DNA of 64,000 nucleotides from Piscicola geometra (lineage: Eukaryota; Annelida; Clitellata; Hirudinida; Piscicolidae): contig OX030958.1 in assembly GCA_943735955.1 (NCBI GenBank), positions 740,001-804,000 of the forward strand, read 5' to 3'. Shown one piece after another: positions 1 through 11,144 of this stretch. Numbering within the stretch: the stretch's first letter is position 1; every line of letters begins with the position of its first letter. A program made the translations under genes and the position numbers. The notes beneath the pieces were generated by a model. The model made no database searches and was not told the DNA's origin. It saw only the letters and a program-made list of their open reading frames with translations.

Positions 1-39
1 CATCATCACCAACTATTTAACAATTGAACTAGAGTATAA

Positions 40-66
40 GTTATACGGTATAACCCGAACAAGCTA
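40..66 (-). repeat. Remnant of the tRNA-derived SINE tail
   Basis: The reverse complement matches the GTTCGGGTTATAC segment near the 3' end of the SINE copies at 17.05 and 23.32 kb. It is only a short remnant, so the call rests on one shared motif. Confidence 0.3.
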
Positions 67-415
67 GATCAATGGCCAGACTCAATCGGTCCTGGTTAAG
101 CAATTCTATCAGCTTCTCTGTCAGATAGAGACTCTACAAGTTACTGGTGCTCAGCATCCTACTTTACGATGTGAGACCTGGACGCTTAACGCGGGAACAG
201 AAGGCAAGATACAGGTCTTTGAATCTAAATGTCTCCGTAAACTTCACGGCATCTCTTACTTGGAGCACAGAAGCAACAACTACGTCCATCAGATCACAAC
301 GGCACTGGTTGGACAACAAGAAGAAATGGCAATCAAGCTCTGTAGAAGCTAATGCTTCCATAGTGACGACTGTTCTTTCAATCGAGATCTCTAATTGAAA
401 ATCTCTGACAAACGA

Positions 416-478
416 AGATGATGATGATAATAATGATGATGATGATGATGAAGATGATGATGATGATGATGACAAAGA
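416..478. repeat. (ATG)n microsatellite
   Basis: ATG/ATA triplets run almost without interruption just beyond the proposed 3' end of the minus-strand exon. Confidence 0.85.
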
Positions 479-483
479 ATTAC

Positions 484-2053
484 ATTGAAGCAGGCGTCCA
501 TGAGCATGTCTTGACTGCATGCATCATCATCATCACCATCACTGCCCTCTCCTTCCTCACTCTCTCCCTCATCCTCCTGATTGCTCCCTGCACACACCTC
601 ACCCTCTCCTCCCTTACTCTCGATGGCCTGCCCTCTGACCTGCAACCTCTTCGGAGCATCATGACAACTTCTATTGTTGTTGTTGTTATTATTATTAATG
701 TTGTTTTTATTCTCTGATTCATCTTCAGTGACGTCACTTTGCGAACCTCCCCCACCGGTCTCCATCAACTGGCCATCATCAACACAGGCACCTGCCTTCA
801 TGCCACCACCTCCACCTCCTCCACCATCTCCACCACCTTCACCTGCACCTCCCCCACCTGCACCTGCACCTCCACCTTCACCTCCACCTGCACCTCCCCC
901 ACCTCCACCTCCACCTCCACCTCCACCTTCACCTCCACCTGCACCTCCACCTTCACCTCCACCTCCCCCACCTTTACCATCTCCACCACTCTCCGAACTT
1001 TCACGCCTCCTTCCATTCTTCCTCACCTCATGATCCCCATTTCTGCAAGCAAGCCAATCCAAATCAGTTTGTCTTCTTTCAACCTGTGAGTCTCTTCGAT
1101 TTTGTTCATTTAAACTCAAAATCTTGATCTTTTTATTGGCTCTGCTACATTCCTTGTTGCTAACGAGGGGAGTTGGAGAGTCAGAAGCAAGAAGAGAACA
1201 TGCATCAGGCGGATCTATTCGATTTTCCTTTGCCAGTTGAAGCTGAAATGAAAGAAATACTCGTTTAGAAATTATTATCCCTAAAAACGAAATTTGATTT
1301 GCAACTGGTCCTGGAGTCAAATGAGTGAAAGTAATCGCGCATATTTTACAATTTATCTTCTATTTATATTTTGATCACCTATATTTGTTATACTTCATAT
1401 AAATAATTCAATTAAATTAACATTGATTTTTATGCAGATGATTTATCCTTAACTACTATTTTTGAAGTTGCAACATTTATACAAATTTTTAATGTATGAA
1501 ATAGATTTTTTGTTTTAACTTTTGATTTAACTATATTTATAATTATAACTAATAGTTAGGTTAAATAACAAAAATATAATTTACAATGAAGTGAAAATAT
1601 CACCAAAAGATTTAAAAATCGGGTTTTAATGAATAAATTCATTTATTAAAATAGACACAGGACGCGTAGCCAGTGTATTCATATTTATTAAAGTATTGAT
1701 TAATAAGTATTGAGCATTAATTAGGAAGTATTCTACTCATCTTTAAATATTATTTAAAGATGAGTAGAATACTTCCTAATTAATGCCCAATACTTTTTCG
1801 CTAAATTTTTAATTAAAAAATCCAAGATCCAAACTTTGATTCTATTTATTTTGTTGCAGAGCTTCTGATTGTTGGGATTCAAGGTGACAGCCTCAGTGTA
1901 CACTTGCAGGGCTTCAAGCAGACCTTCGTAACTTTCCTTGGCAGAGAACTCTTTGGCTTTTTGACAAAGTTCATTGAATCTTTTACTGTTTGCTAATTTT
2001 GAGTCACTTTTACCATCTTGACCCCAAATTCGTTTTCCGATACAAACCTCTTC
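484..2053 (-). CDS. Two exons of an unfinished gene with a TPR-like segment, weakly ERCC6L (PICH)-like
   Basis: Two exons are proposed: 2053-1835 (73 codons) and 1242-484 (253 codons). The first follows a CCCGTTTCAG acceptor. The second follows TTTCATTTCAG and ends at an AAT|GTAATT donor, and the phases agree (0/0). The first exon encodes a charged helix pair of TPR character (EALQVYTEAVTLNPNNQKLC), resembling the N-terminal TPR of ERCC6L-type SNF2 helicases; this is a family guess from pattern only. The second exon starts basic (LAKENRIDPPDACSLL), then runs into a Gly/Glu/Ala tract made by a CCACCT-type repeat, a poly-Asn run and an acidic tail. Start, stop and any helicase domain are not in the window. 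The donor of the first exon (GTTTGG) is weak. The Gly-rich tract could instead be non-coding. Confidence 0.4.
803..985. repeat. CCACCT/CCTGCA hexamer-type minisatellite
   Basis: Tandem CCACCTNCACCT units of period 6 with TTC, TGC and CCC variants. Read on the minus strand in the proposed exon they encode a Gly-rich tract with Glu and Ala. Other frames are also open, as expected for a codon-sized repeat. Confidence 0.8.
1705..1795. repeat. Near-perfect 45-bp inverted repeat (foldback)
   Basis: Arms 1705-1749 and 1751-1795 are reverse complements with one mismatch and a one-base centre. The arms contain GGAAGTATTCTACTCATC. It lies in the proposed intron 40 bases from the exon at 1835-2053. No flanking duplication is obvious. 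Confidence 0.85.
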
Positions 2054-2560
2054 CTGAAACGGGCATTTTGCAGATATTTTAAATTGAGATTTTAAAATTG
2101 AAAATTTGAATATGCCAAAAATTCTAATAAAATTAAAATATACTATTTTTGTGAAAACCTGTGAAATTTTATCCTCTTTTCTGAACATTTTAATTCAAAT
2201 TACGCAGACTAAATGATAATTTATAAATTGAGGCTCGTCCATAGACAACAAAATAAATATTTAAAGTAGTGTTAAGCTGTTTTACAAATTTTATTTACTT
2301 ATTTCGAATCTTTAATGCCCAGCTACCCGTTTATGTTTAACTATACGTAATATAAATAAAAGAAATGTGCTTTAAAACCATTGTGGAGTTAGTTATGAGT
2401 AAAATAGAGTATTATGGGAAGCAACGGGATACTATGGAAAGCGTACTCGGAAGCATAGACATAGCAATATAAAAACAGCTGATGGCAATGTTTATTTATT
2501 TCTTGAATCAGCTGATTGTTGGTTTCTAACAAGAACAAAAAGCGGCCATATTATTTTAGA

Positions 2561-2681
2561 TTTCGGCAAACTATCTGAGGCGAGATATATCGTAAAATGA
2601 ACAATAAATTAGGCTTCTTTACTTCTTTTACGAATAATTTTTTGAGTAATTAATAATAATTTTACTCAGTAATGTCAAATC
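2561..2681. repeat. Dispersed repeat, copy 1 of 2
   Basis: About 120 bases starting TTTCGGCAAACTATCTGAGG recur at 3431-3550 with few changes. An L2-type LINE tail starts directly at its right edge, so the LINE probably inserted there. Confidence 0.75.
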
Positions 2682-2865
2682 AATCAATCAATCAAATCAA
2701 TTTCTATAGCGCTCTTTCCTCAAATTCAAGAGCGCTGGTAAATGAATTTGTTAAACAGATATGTCTTAAGATCCGTACGAAAAGTAAATAATGATATAGA
2801 AGTAGTTAAATAAGGAGGTGATGAGTTTTAAATATATGGACATCTTTAAAGAAGGGTCATCTAAG
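2681..2865 (-). mobile_element. L2/CR1-type LINE 3'-end fragment
   Basis: The minus strand ends in ...GCGCTATAGAAATTGATTTGATTGATTGATTG, the (ATTG)n tail preceded by a GCGCTATA motif also found at 8115 and 62560. Only the 3' end is present, with a decayed copy of the last RT-ORF codons. Confidence 0.6.
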
Positions 2866-2915
2866 TAAGGTAATAATTGTCTAATACGTCAGTTTTCAAT
2901 AGATAATAGACATAA

Positions 2916-3193
2916 ACAGTCATGTGTAGAAGATTCGTTCTGACAGTCTGTCCTTCATCTGCAGAGCTCATTTGCCTTGTGAAGTAAGTAGTCAGTGGGT
3001 GCTTGCAAGCTGTGCACTGGTGTTCAAATTGAGGCCCTGGCACTTCTTCATAAACACAGTCATGTATTGAAGATTTGTTCTAACAGTCTGTCCTTCATCT
3101 GCAGAGCTCATCTGCCTTGTGAAGTAGGTAGCCAGTGGGTTCTTGCAAACTGTGCATTAGTGCTCAATTTGAGGCCTTGGCACTTCTTCCTTT
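2916..3193. repeat. 140-bp tandem duplication
   Basis: Units 2916-3055 and 3056-3193 both contain CTGTCCTTCATCTGCAGAGC, followed by the same sequence through GGCACTTCTTC. They differ at scattered positions, so the duplication is not recent. Confidence 0.75.
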
Positions 3194-3430
3194 TAAAATA
3201 AGTTTTTATTGTAGTCCGTTAGACAGTTATTGGTTGAAGATTTTAATTCCGAGAGCAAGATAAATTTAAAACCAGAAAACAAGAAAAGATATAAATTATA
3301 ATTACTATAATTATTTGAAATTAAAAAAACTAAATTATTGGATCAGAAGAAAAACAATTTAACAAAATCATAAACGGTTAAAGCGGCTGCCAAGATGGCA
3401 GCTGCTAACCAAAAACCAATCTGGTATATA

Positions 3431-3550
3431 TTTCGGCAAACTATCTGAGGCGAGATATATCGTAAAATGAACAATAAAGAAGGCTTCTTTACTTCTTTTA
3501 TGAATACTTTTTAAAGTAATTAATAATAATTTTATTCATAATGTCAAATC
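3431..3550. repeat. Dispersed repeat, copy 2 of 2
   Basis: Second copy of the unit at 2561-2681. Just upstream is a short palindromic GGCTGCCAAGATGGCAGCTGC. Confidence 0.7.
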
Positions 3551-4183
3551 TGTTCACATTAAAATTATTCAAATTGATATTCCTATTTATATACATAAAC
3601 AATTACCGAGTCCATAGTAATCCCAAAAAATAGATGAAACCACTTTGTTTAACTAAAAAATATTATAAAAATTCAGAAATATTATGCTAAATTGTTTAAT
3701 AAAAAGTTTTAGCTTTATATTTTTGGTCAGAGCAATAAAGTCATCAGCAAAATGTTTTACTAGTAATATTATAGAAGTCAAAAGATCTGCGTGGTTCTTA
3801 ACTCTCTAAACTAAACTAATATGAAAAAAAATCTTATTAATTTAAAGTATTTTCTATTGCCTGTTAGCAACACCGTTTTATTACCATACAGCTATTTAAA
3901 CATTGGAAATTTATCTATGTTAATCATTAATCTCATTTGCATAAATTATGAGTACGCTTTCCAAAGTAAACCGGAAGCAACTACCACGAGTTTTTCAAAA
4001 TTGCCAATTTAATAAAAATTAATATACATTTAATAGATTTTTATTTGCCGATTGTGAATCTGTTTTTATTTTTTCAATATTCCAATGGGTTCAAAAGTTA
4101 TTCAGCTTTTAAACTCGAATAAGTTGAACTTTTGGGGGAATTACGTACAGCGCTGTTTACGTGAATAAATATGCGTTTCATGG

Positions 4184-4413
4184 AGGTTGTAGGTTAACTG
4201 CACCCGCGCTGCATGTGTTAAATGCACCTTTTCTTGCGCGTTTCTTCTTGAAATGCGATATTTCTGAAAACCCTAACCCTAACTCTAACCCTAACCCTAA
4301 TCCTAACCCTTACCTTAACCCTAAATTAACGTTTTTTCTGTAAAAAAAAAGAAACGCGCAAAAGAAAAGGTGCATTTAACACATGCAGCGCGGGTGCAGT
4401 TAACCTACAACCT
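4184..4413. mobile_element. Foldback MITE with telomere-like (CCCTAA)n loop, copy 1
   Basis: About 63-bp terminal inverted repeats begin AGGTTGTAGGTTAACTGCAC and end with the complement CCTACAACCT. The loop is roughly ten CCCTAA/CCTAAC-type units, the animal telomere repeat. The element is flanked by identical 7-bp direct repeats TTCATGG (4177-4183 and 4414-4420). There is no coding capacity. The 7-bp duplication does not fit a common superfamily cleanly. Confidence 0.85.
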
Positions 4414-4463
4414 TTCATGGACCAGGCTTTAAGAGTCTAACTTTTTCACTATACTTTTTCAAT

Positions 4464-4700
4464 AGGTTGTAGGTTAACTGCACCCGCGCTGCATGTGTTA
4501 AATGCACCTTTTCTTTTGCGCGTTTCTTCTTAAAATGCGATTTTTCTGAAAACCCTAACCCTAATCCTAACTCTAACCCTAACCCTAATCCTAACCCTAA
4601 CCTTAACCCTAAATTAATGTTTTTTCTGTAAAAAAGAAGAAACGCGCAAAAGAAAGGTGCATTTAACACATGCAGCGCGGGTGCAGTTAACCTACAACCT
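4464..4700. mobile_element. Foldback MITE with telomere-like (CCCTAA)n loop, copy 2
   Basis: Same inverted repeats and CCCTAA loop as the copy 50 bases to the left, in the same orientation. It has its own perfect 7-bp target duplication TTTCAAT (4457-4463 and 4701-4707). This makes it an independent insertion, not a tandem duplication. Confidence 0.85.
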
Positions 4701-5159
4701 TTTCAATATCTCTCATATATTGATGAAACTTTTTTTTATGAATTAAAATTCAAATTAAAAAATTAAATTAAAAGCTTATTTTGACAACTTAAATGAAAAA
4801 GTAACTTAATAGCAAGGGCGGCGATCTGTGGAAAATCTTGGGGGGGTCCTCCCCAGGGTTGGAATCAAAGGACCGATATCGACCAATACAGTAAAAGCAA
4901 TACTATTTAGTATTGTTTACTGTAGTGCAAGCTATTTTTGTATCAACTAAACATTTTTTTTAAATTTGATACTCAATAAGAATACTTTTCTATTGCCACG
5001 ATTTGAAGAAAAACAATAGCGATTTTAGTACCCTTTATTATTTGTCGTCTATATAAATTCAATTACAACTAGCCATCAACCCATCAAATATATTTTATAA
5101 AATCTTGTTTTCCATTCATTTCTGAGTAATACAGTTTAAAAAAATTAAAAATAGATTTA

Positions 5160-5215
5160 AATTTGCCAAAGTTATAAACAAATATACATTAGGAGATTTT
5201 TTTTGGCCCACAGTG
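5160..5215. repeat. End fragment of the CACTGTGGGCC MITE family
   Basis: GCCAAAGTTATAAACAAATA followed by TTTTTTTGGCCCACAGTG matches the right end of the element at 16.6 kb. It lies inside the hAT element at 4.8-7.5 kb. Confidence 0.55.
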
Positions 5216-5245
5216 TATATTTAGAATCTAAATATACATTGTGAG

Positions 5246-6869
5246 TCATTTAGATAACATGAAATAAAATCTCTGCCTGTTCTCTTGCCCTCTCCCCACA
5301 GCTCGTTCACTACAATTTCCAAAAAGACCCCTTCGAATGTCTGACCGACTAGCAAATCCTTCTGCTAGTCTTTTTAAATCCAGACTGTCAAGTATATCCT
5401 GATGTGCATGACAAACGGCCAGTGAATCCAAACGAGGCTGTGTCATAGGTGCACGCAACCAAGACGCCGCAAAAGCACTAAAAGATCTTTCTGCAGTACA
5501 TGACGTTATTGGACACACAAACATCAACCTGATCAATATTTCAACCTAAAGAAACAGATGTCTGACTTCCGGGATCATAGCTTGCATTATTTTTTGCATT
5601 TGTGCAAAAGTTCTGTATTCATTCTGGTCTTTATACATAGCTAACTGTGAACAAAGACTAGTTGCACTCAACTCACGATACTGCTTGCAAATATCATGGT
5701 TCACTTCACCAGTTAGCAACATTGTCTCCAGCTGCAAGTATGAACGCAAACCATGAGAATCTCGATTAAACCTTTCTGTGAGTTGCATGATTGCAATGTC
5801 TATGACAGCTTAATATGCTGTTCGATAATGTTCCTCTGGTGTTGTTGCTATATAAGCTGGGCCCAGCCCACAATACTTTTGTGGCGGCTTTCGCACCCAA
5901 GGTACAGCAATCGGCTCGAGATCATATGCCAAAACCATACTGTTGACATCCCTTAAAATAGCGTTAAACTGTTCATCTGATCGAAGGCGACGCAGTTCTT
6001 GCACAGCTGAATCAGTCGCTGCAACCATTCCACTGACCTTGGCTAATTGCTAATTGCAACGACTTGTTAAACTGTTCCAAAGGTGAAAACACCAAAACAA
6101 TTACCTTGAGGGCCAGTGAGATAGTGCCCTGTTGAAAAAAAGTTTCAAGCCTTTCAGCTGTTTCAGATTCCAAGCTATCAAGTACCATTTCATAATGTGC
6201 AAGAGCAGAAGACACTGTAAAAACTCTGGTCAGTCCTCTTGTAGGACAAAAAAATTTTATACTTTACTTTTTATTCAGTGGCTCATCAGGAAAGTCAATT
6301 ATAAGAGAGACTAAAGCATCACTAAACTGCTTCTTGACCTTCCCTGAACGATTGTAAAAAGCACCTAACTCTTGGACAAACTGAAGTGAAGTGAATTGCT
6401 CACAAAGGGATTTGCGGCAGCTGTGTGCTGGGCAAAAAGATTTGCAGTGTGCAGAACAGTGGAAAAACAATGCAAGCGGATGCTCACTGCTGATAATAGC
6501 CTGACAACCATTGTATCGGCCGTTCATGCTAGCAGCGCCGTCATAAGTTTGAGCACTTAGTTTTTCTATAGGTAGCATAATTCTGATCAGAACATCTCTA
6601 ATTAAGTAGATAATGTTTTTCCGATCGTATCTGGTGGGCTGAATAAACCAATAAACATTAACATTCAGAGCTTCCTCAAAAAAACGAATGCATATCGATT
6701 CCTGCTCTAACCCATTGCAGTCTTGTGTGCCGTCAACCTCAACACCAAACTGGCTTGATTCGGTATTAACAGTGCACACTGTGTTTCTAACGATAAAATG
6801 AGTTAAAAGCCTCAGCATTTCTCTTTGGCAGTTATGCGATATGAAACTTGTAGTTTGATTTAACCACAA
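5246..6869 (-). pseudogene. hAT transposase pseudogene (TTF/DUF4371-hATC type, as in P52rIPK/ZMYM1-like proteins)
   Basis: Five successive minus-strand blocks (6869-6264, 6215-6012, 6028-5810, 5788-5546, 5536-5246) give one protein order but change frame. The first carries the family's conserved VDGTQDCNGLEQESICIRF and AQTYDGAASMNGRYNGCQA segments with the HCSAHC motif. The last carries the hAT C-terminal dimerisation segment CPITSCTAERSFSAF. Frameshifts between blocks mean no active transposase. It lies inside the hAT ends at 4813 and 7551. Confidence 0.85.
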
Positions 6870-7446
6870 CTTTAGTTAATGTTCGAAGCCTTTTAAAATT
6901 CATTAAATTTGGTTCATATAAAAAATTGAAAAGGTCGATATTGAAGTGGACCTCAGAATCCCCCTATGAATATCGCCCATGCAAAATAAGTAGCACAATA
7001 TGAATGATTTTTTAAATAAAAATGTAAATCTTTCTGCTTGCAAAAAGTGAATTAATATTTTCTGAAAATCATTTTGAATGTCTGCTTGCGAAAATTGAAA
7101 CAATATATTAATGAATAAAAATTCTGTTTCCTGCTATGGTTGATGATTATGCTTGTATTAAGATAGGAGTTGAGAAATTATTGTATTTGTAAAACTGAGG
7201 GGTGTCCATGTTAAGATGGACCCCAGGACCTCCCTAGCATCGCTGCCCATACATACTCACAATGTATTACTCTATTAGCATTTTTTTATCCCATGGTTGA
7301 CGATTAGCCTCGTATTAAAATTAGAGTTGAGAAATAACTACACATACTCACAATGTATTACTGTATAAACATTTACTTATATGCCATGGTTGATGACTAT
7401 GCTCATATCCAAATAGAAATTTTTGAATACAAAAATGGAAAAAATT

Positions 7447-7471
7447 GGGGGGGGGGGGGGGGGGGGGGGGG
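7447..7471 (+). repeat. Poly-G run of 25
   Basis: Uninterrupted G run within the right part of the hAT element, next to GGTCC blocks of the element's end. Confidence 0.9.
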
Positions 7472-8114
7472 TCCCTATTAAGGTGGACCCCCACACTAAA
7501 AAAAAGTGGGGGGGTCCTGACCCCAGGACCCCCCCAGGATCGCCACCCATGCTTGATAGTGCTTTTGGGTCTCGTTCATGACGCCAGCATGATCAATTTG
7601 AATGATTTGAATGTTTTTTTATCCTATTTAAGATATTAACAACATTTTTGGCCTTTTATTTTTTACATGAAAAAAGAACAAAAACAAGAACGAAAAATCG
7701 TATGAAATCCTAATCCGAAACCCTTTTCGAGTCTAAAGTTTAGAGGCATTTAGAGTCAAAAGCGTCAGAAAATCATTTCAAAGTTATTTTTCCAATTTTA
7801 TTTACAAGTTTAATTATCACATTTTTTAATTCATGTTTTTATATGCTTTATTTGAATGTGAATTAAATTAGGAGACAAAATGGCGTGTAGCGAACTTTTA
7901 CGCATGCACTTTTAGTTATCTAGAAAGAACCTAAAACTCCTAAATGTCAGGCCATACTGTGTATGTATGATGTGGTCTTGAGGGCTCAAAAATAGGTTTA
8001 ACTCAATGATTTTAATATAATTTTGTAGAAAATGAAATTTATTTTCAAAATATAATTCAATCTTTTGAAATATGTTGCTGATTTTAGAGAGTTTTAATAA
8101 AAACCTTTCATCTT

Positions 8115-10110
8115 CAATCAATCACTAATAATTTGTATAGCGCCCTTTACTAAGTGAACAAAAGCGCTCAGCTATCACGTCCCAAACAAGTACGTCTTCA
8201 GGCCTCGACGGAAAGTTATGAGTGACTTAGTTGAAGTTAAAGAAGAAGGTAAAGAATTCCATAAAAGAGGACCACAGTAAGAAAAAGAACGTTTAGCAAA
8301 AGAGTGTTTAACTGGAAAACGAAAAGAACGTTTAAAGGTAGATGATCTTAGACCAGATTTAGGGGGTTGTTTAATTAGATTTTTAAAATAAATTGGAGCA
8401 TTACAGTTATGAATTTTAAACATATTTAGGCATATTTTAAAAGTCACTCTAGATCTCAAAGGTAACCAATGTAACAAACGAAGATAAGGAGAAATGTGAG
8501 AAAACTTAGGAGCACGAGCAACAAGACGAGCAGCACAATTAAAGGTTTTATTTAAGGGGAGCTAAAGTAGTATCAGGGAGACCATAGTAAAGAGAGTTGC
8601 AATAATCAATCCTAGGGAGAACTAGAGAAGATACATGAAGTGGCAAGGTAGGATGATCGAGAAAAGGAAGAAGCTGTTTAATACGACGAATGTGGAAGTA
8701 ACAAGATTCAGAGACAGATAGAATTTGAGGAGCTAAAGACAAGTTAGAATCGAAAAATAAACCAAGGCTACGAATGGAAGATGAAGGGTTTAGAGAGAGT
8801 GAAGAGGGGGGAGGCAAAACTAAAGAAGGAAGAGATAGTAAAGACTTTGATTTTTTATTGAAATATATGAGTTCAAATTTGTCCGGATTAAGTTTGAGAA
8901 ACATAGAAGAAGCCCAAGAGATTATAGATTGAAGACAGAGAGTTATTTTATTAACAGTAAGGTCAAGAGAAGAGTCAGTGAAAGATGTATAAATATAGGA
9001 GTCGTCAGCATAAATTTGACTGTTTAAAGAAGATGACGAAATAATATTAGGTAGTTCCGAGGTATAAAGAATAAAAAGTAAGGAACCAAGGATTGAGCCC
9101 TGTGGAACACCATAAGATAAAGAAACAGAAGAAGAACGAGAAGATTCAATTGATACATAGGAAGTTCGCTCAGAAAGGTAGGATTTAAGCCAGATAAGAG
9201 AGGAACCAGAAATATTGAAGGAAGAATCTAAAACATTTAATAAAAGAGTATGATCGACAGTGTCAAAAGCAGCTGAAAAGTCAAGGCATAAAAGAAGAGA
9301 AGAGGCATTAGAATCAGAAGTTAAAATAAGGTCATTATAGAGTTTAAGTAAAGCAGTTTCAGTGGAGTGGCCAATTCTGAAACCAGATTGAGAGGAAGGA
9401 AGAAGTGAGTTTTTTTCTAGATAGAAGATTAATTGTTGAGAAATAACTTTTTCGAGGACCTTAGAAAGAAAGGAAAGGTTAGATACAGGTCTATAACTGG
9501 ATAAGGATGCAGGATCAAGAGAAGGCTTCTTAATTGTAGGAATAATAAATGAAGTTTTGAGGGCAGACGGAAATTTAGATGTAGACAAAGATAAGTTAAC
9601 CAAGTAAAGAACAATAGGATAGAATAAAAAGGAGAGTTCTTTAAAAAGGGTTTTAGGAATAAGATCTAGAGAACAAGAAGTGGGAGACATAGAATTAATT
9701 ATATTTGTAAGATGGTCCAATGTGATAGAAGAGAAGGATGACAGATTAAGAAGTAAACTTAGTAAAAGATGGTGAAGGCCTATTATTAGACGAAGATCTA
9801 ATATTTGATATTTTATTAGTTAGAAATTCAAGATAGTCATCAGGAGAGAAAGATGGAGGTGGAGAGTTCTTATGTAAAAGTTTAGATAGAGAAGAATACC
9901 TATTTTCAGAATTGGAAGAGGAGATAAAAGAATTTCATAAAAACGAAGAGTGTTTATTAAAAAGGAGAGTACGATAAAAAGAGAAACAATTTTGCCATTT
10001 ATTCAAACAGGATACAGAGAGGGTAGATCGATAAATTCGTTCATACTTGCGAACTAGTCGCTTAGAAGTCGTGCACTCACAATCATACCATGGGGATTTT
10101 TTAGAGGTTA
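8115..10110 (-). mobile_element. L2/CR1-type LINE, 5'-truncated
   Basis: Minus-strand reverse transcriptase in two main blocks (9720-8548 and 8477-8175). Visible RT motifs include SYRPVSNLSFLSKVLEKVI, GFRIGHSTETALLKLYNDL, LDFSAAFDTVDH, YGVPQGSILGSLLFILY and the catalytic YADDSYIY. The end segment LLWNSLPSSLTSTKSLITF is typical of the L2/Crack C-terminus. Upstream (9780-10110) an endonuclease-RT linker (PWYDCECTTSKRLVRKYERI) is readable with a frame change. The 3' end is GGGCGCTATACAAATTATTAGTGATTGATTGAAG. The endonuclease is missing. It is a dead copy but little decayed. Confidence 0.85.
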
Positions 10111-10384
10111 GACGATACCGGAAAGTTTTGAATAATAATGAATAAAAACAATAAAAAATTTTATTAAATTATTATATCTTTTATAAATATTTTTTAAACA
10201 TTTTAAATATGAAACGATAATTTTAATATTTTCAATAACTTTTAAAAAGCGTTGTTTTAAAATAATTTTTAAAGAATATTTTAAATACTTAACATATGTT
10301 GGCGATTGCGAATAATACGATCGAACAATATTCACATTTTCCAAAATAACTAATTTAATTTTTGTGGACAACTTATTCAAAACT

Positions 10385-10496
10385 TCATCATTACATACTA
10401 TAATCATTTTTAATGATAAATCTTTTTTTAAATTAATTTTTTAAAGTGCTGAAAATGGAGGTTAATGCAAAATAGTCGGGTAATATGTGATAAAAC
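10385..10496. repeat. Dispersed repeat end (CGGGTAATATG family)
   Basis: ACATACTATAATCATT and AGTCGGGTAATATG occur in the same order and spacing at 53792-53917 inside a SUCO intron. It is a non-coding repeat of unknown class. Confidence 0.5.
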
Positions 10497-10831
10497 TTAT
10501 ATTATTTTTTTTTAATTTAAAAGAATAAAAAATTAACAACATGTTATAAAACATAATTTTTCTATTTATAAACTTCGGCATCCATAAAACCCAACTTTCC
10601 TTTATATTTACAATTAACTTCTTTTCCTTTTAAATACGCTTATATGCTGCATCAATTACAGTAAAAATAACATAATTTATCATTCATAACATCTCATTTT
10701 GAAAAGTTTTGAGTATACACATGCGGGGCAAGACCCCCATATCCGATCTCATCACAAGCTTTTCAATTGTTTTAGGATTTCAACACTTTGAAATATTCTT
10801 TATACCAATGTCAACATGCATAAAAAAACTG

Positions 10832-10917
10832 CGTTAAAACACGATTAACTTTCGATGAATACTTTTAATCATTCGATTAACAGCGATTAAAATTTTTCAT
10901 CGTGGAACAGTCCTAAT
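10832..10917 (+). repeat. Right-end fragment of a hAT-like element
   Basis: CGATTAACAGCGATTAAAA followed by TTTCATCGTGGAACAG resembles the right end of the hAT relic at 22.95-24.24 kb. Only the end is present. Confidence 0.5.
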
Positions 10918-11144
10918 ATTGAACCACTTGTGGTAAAGAATTTGTTTATCTGCACACAAAATTTTATTTTATATTTTTTTATTCACTTGTTTACCTCATA
11001 AAAAGTTGTTAAATAAAAAAATGTTAAATTAAATACACAAAAGACTACCAACTGAAGTTCAAACTGCTCTAAAGTTTTGAAACTCGAATAATAATAATAA
11101 TAAAAAAATTCATGGTTCTATTCTATGGAGTAACAGAAGCGCTC

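Larger units (their letters stand above)
4813..7551 (-). mobile_element. hAT element, full span with target duplication
   Basis: Ends are CAAGGGCGGCGATC at 4813 and GATCGCCACCCATG at 7551, inverted with two mismatches. Flanks are CTTAATAG (4805-4812) and CTTGATAG (7552-7559), an 8-bp duplication with one change, as expected for hAT. It contains a decayed transposase (5246-6869). Two extra end-like GGACCTCCC...CGCTGCCC blocks near 7.2-7.5 kb suggest rearrangement at the right end. Confidence 0.8.

Noticed and set aside
4260..4620. A chromosome end
   Set aside because: The CCCTAA units are short, degenerate, and enclosed by inverted arms with 7-bp target duplications, with unique DNA on both sides.
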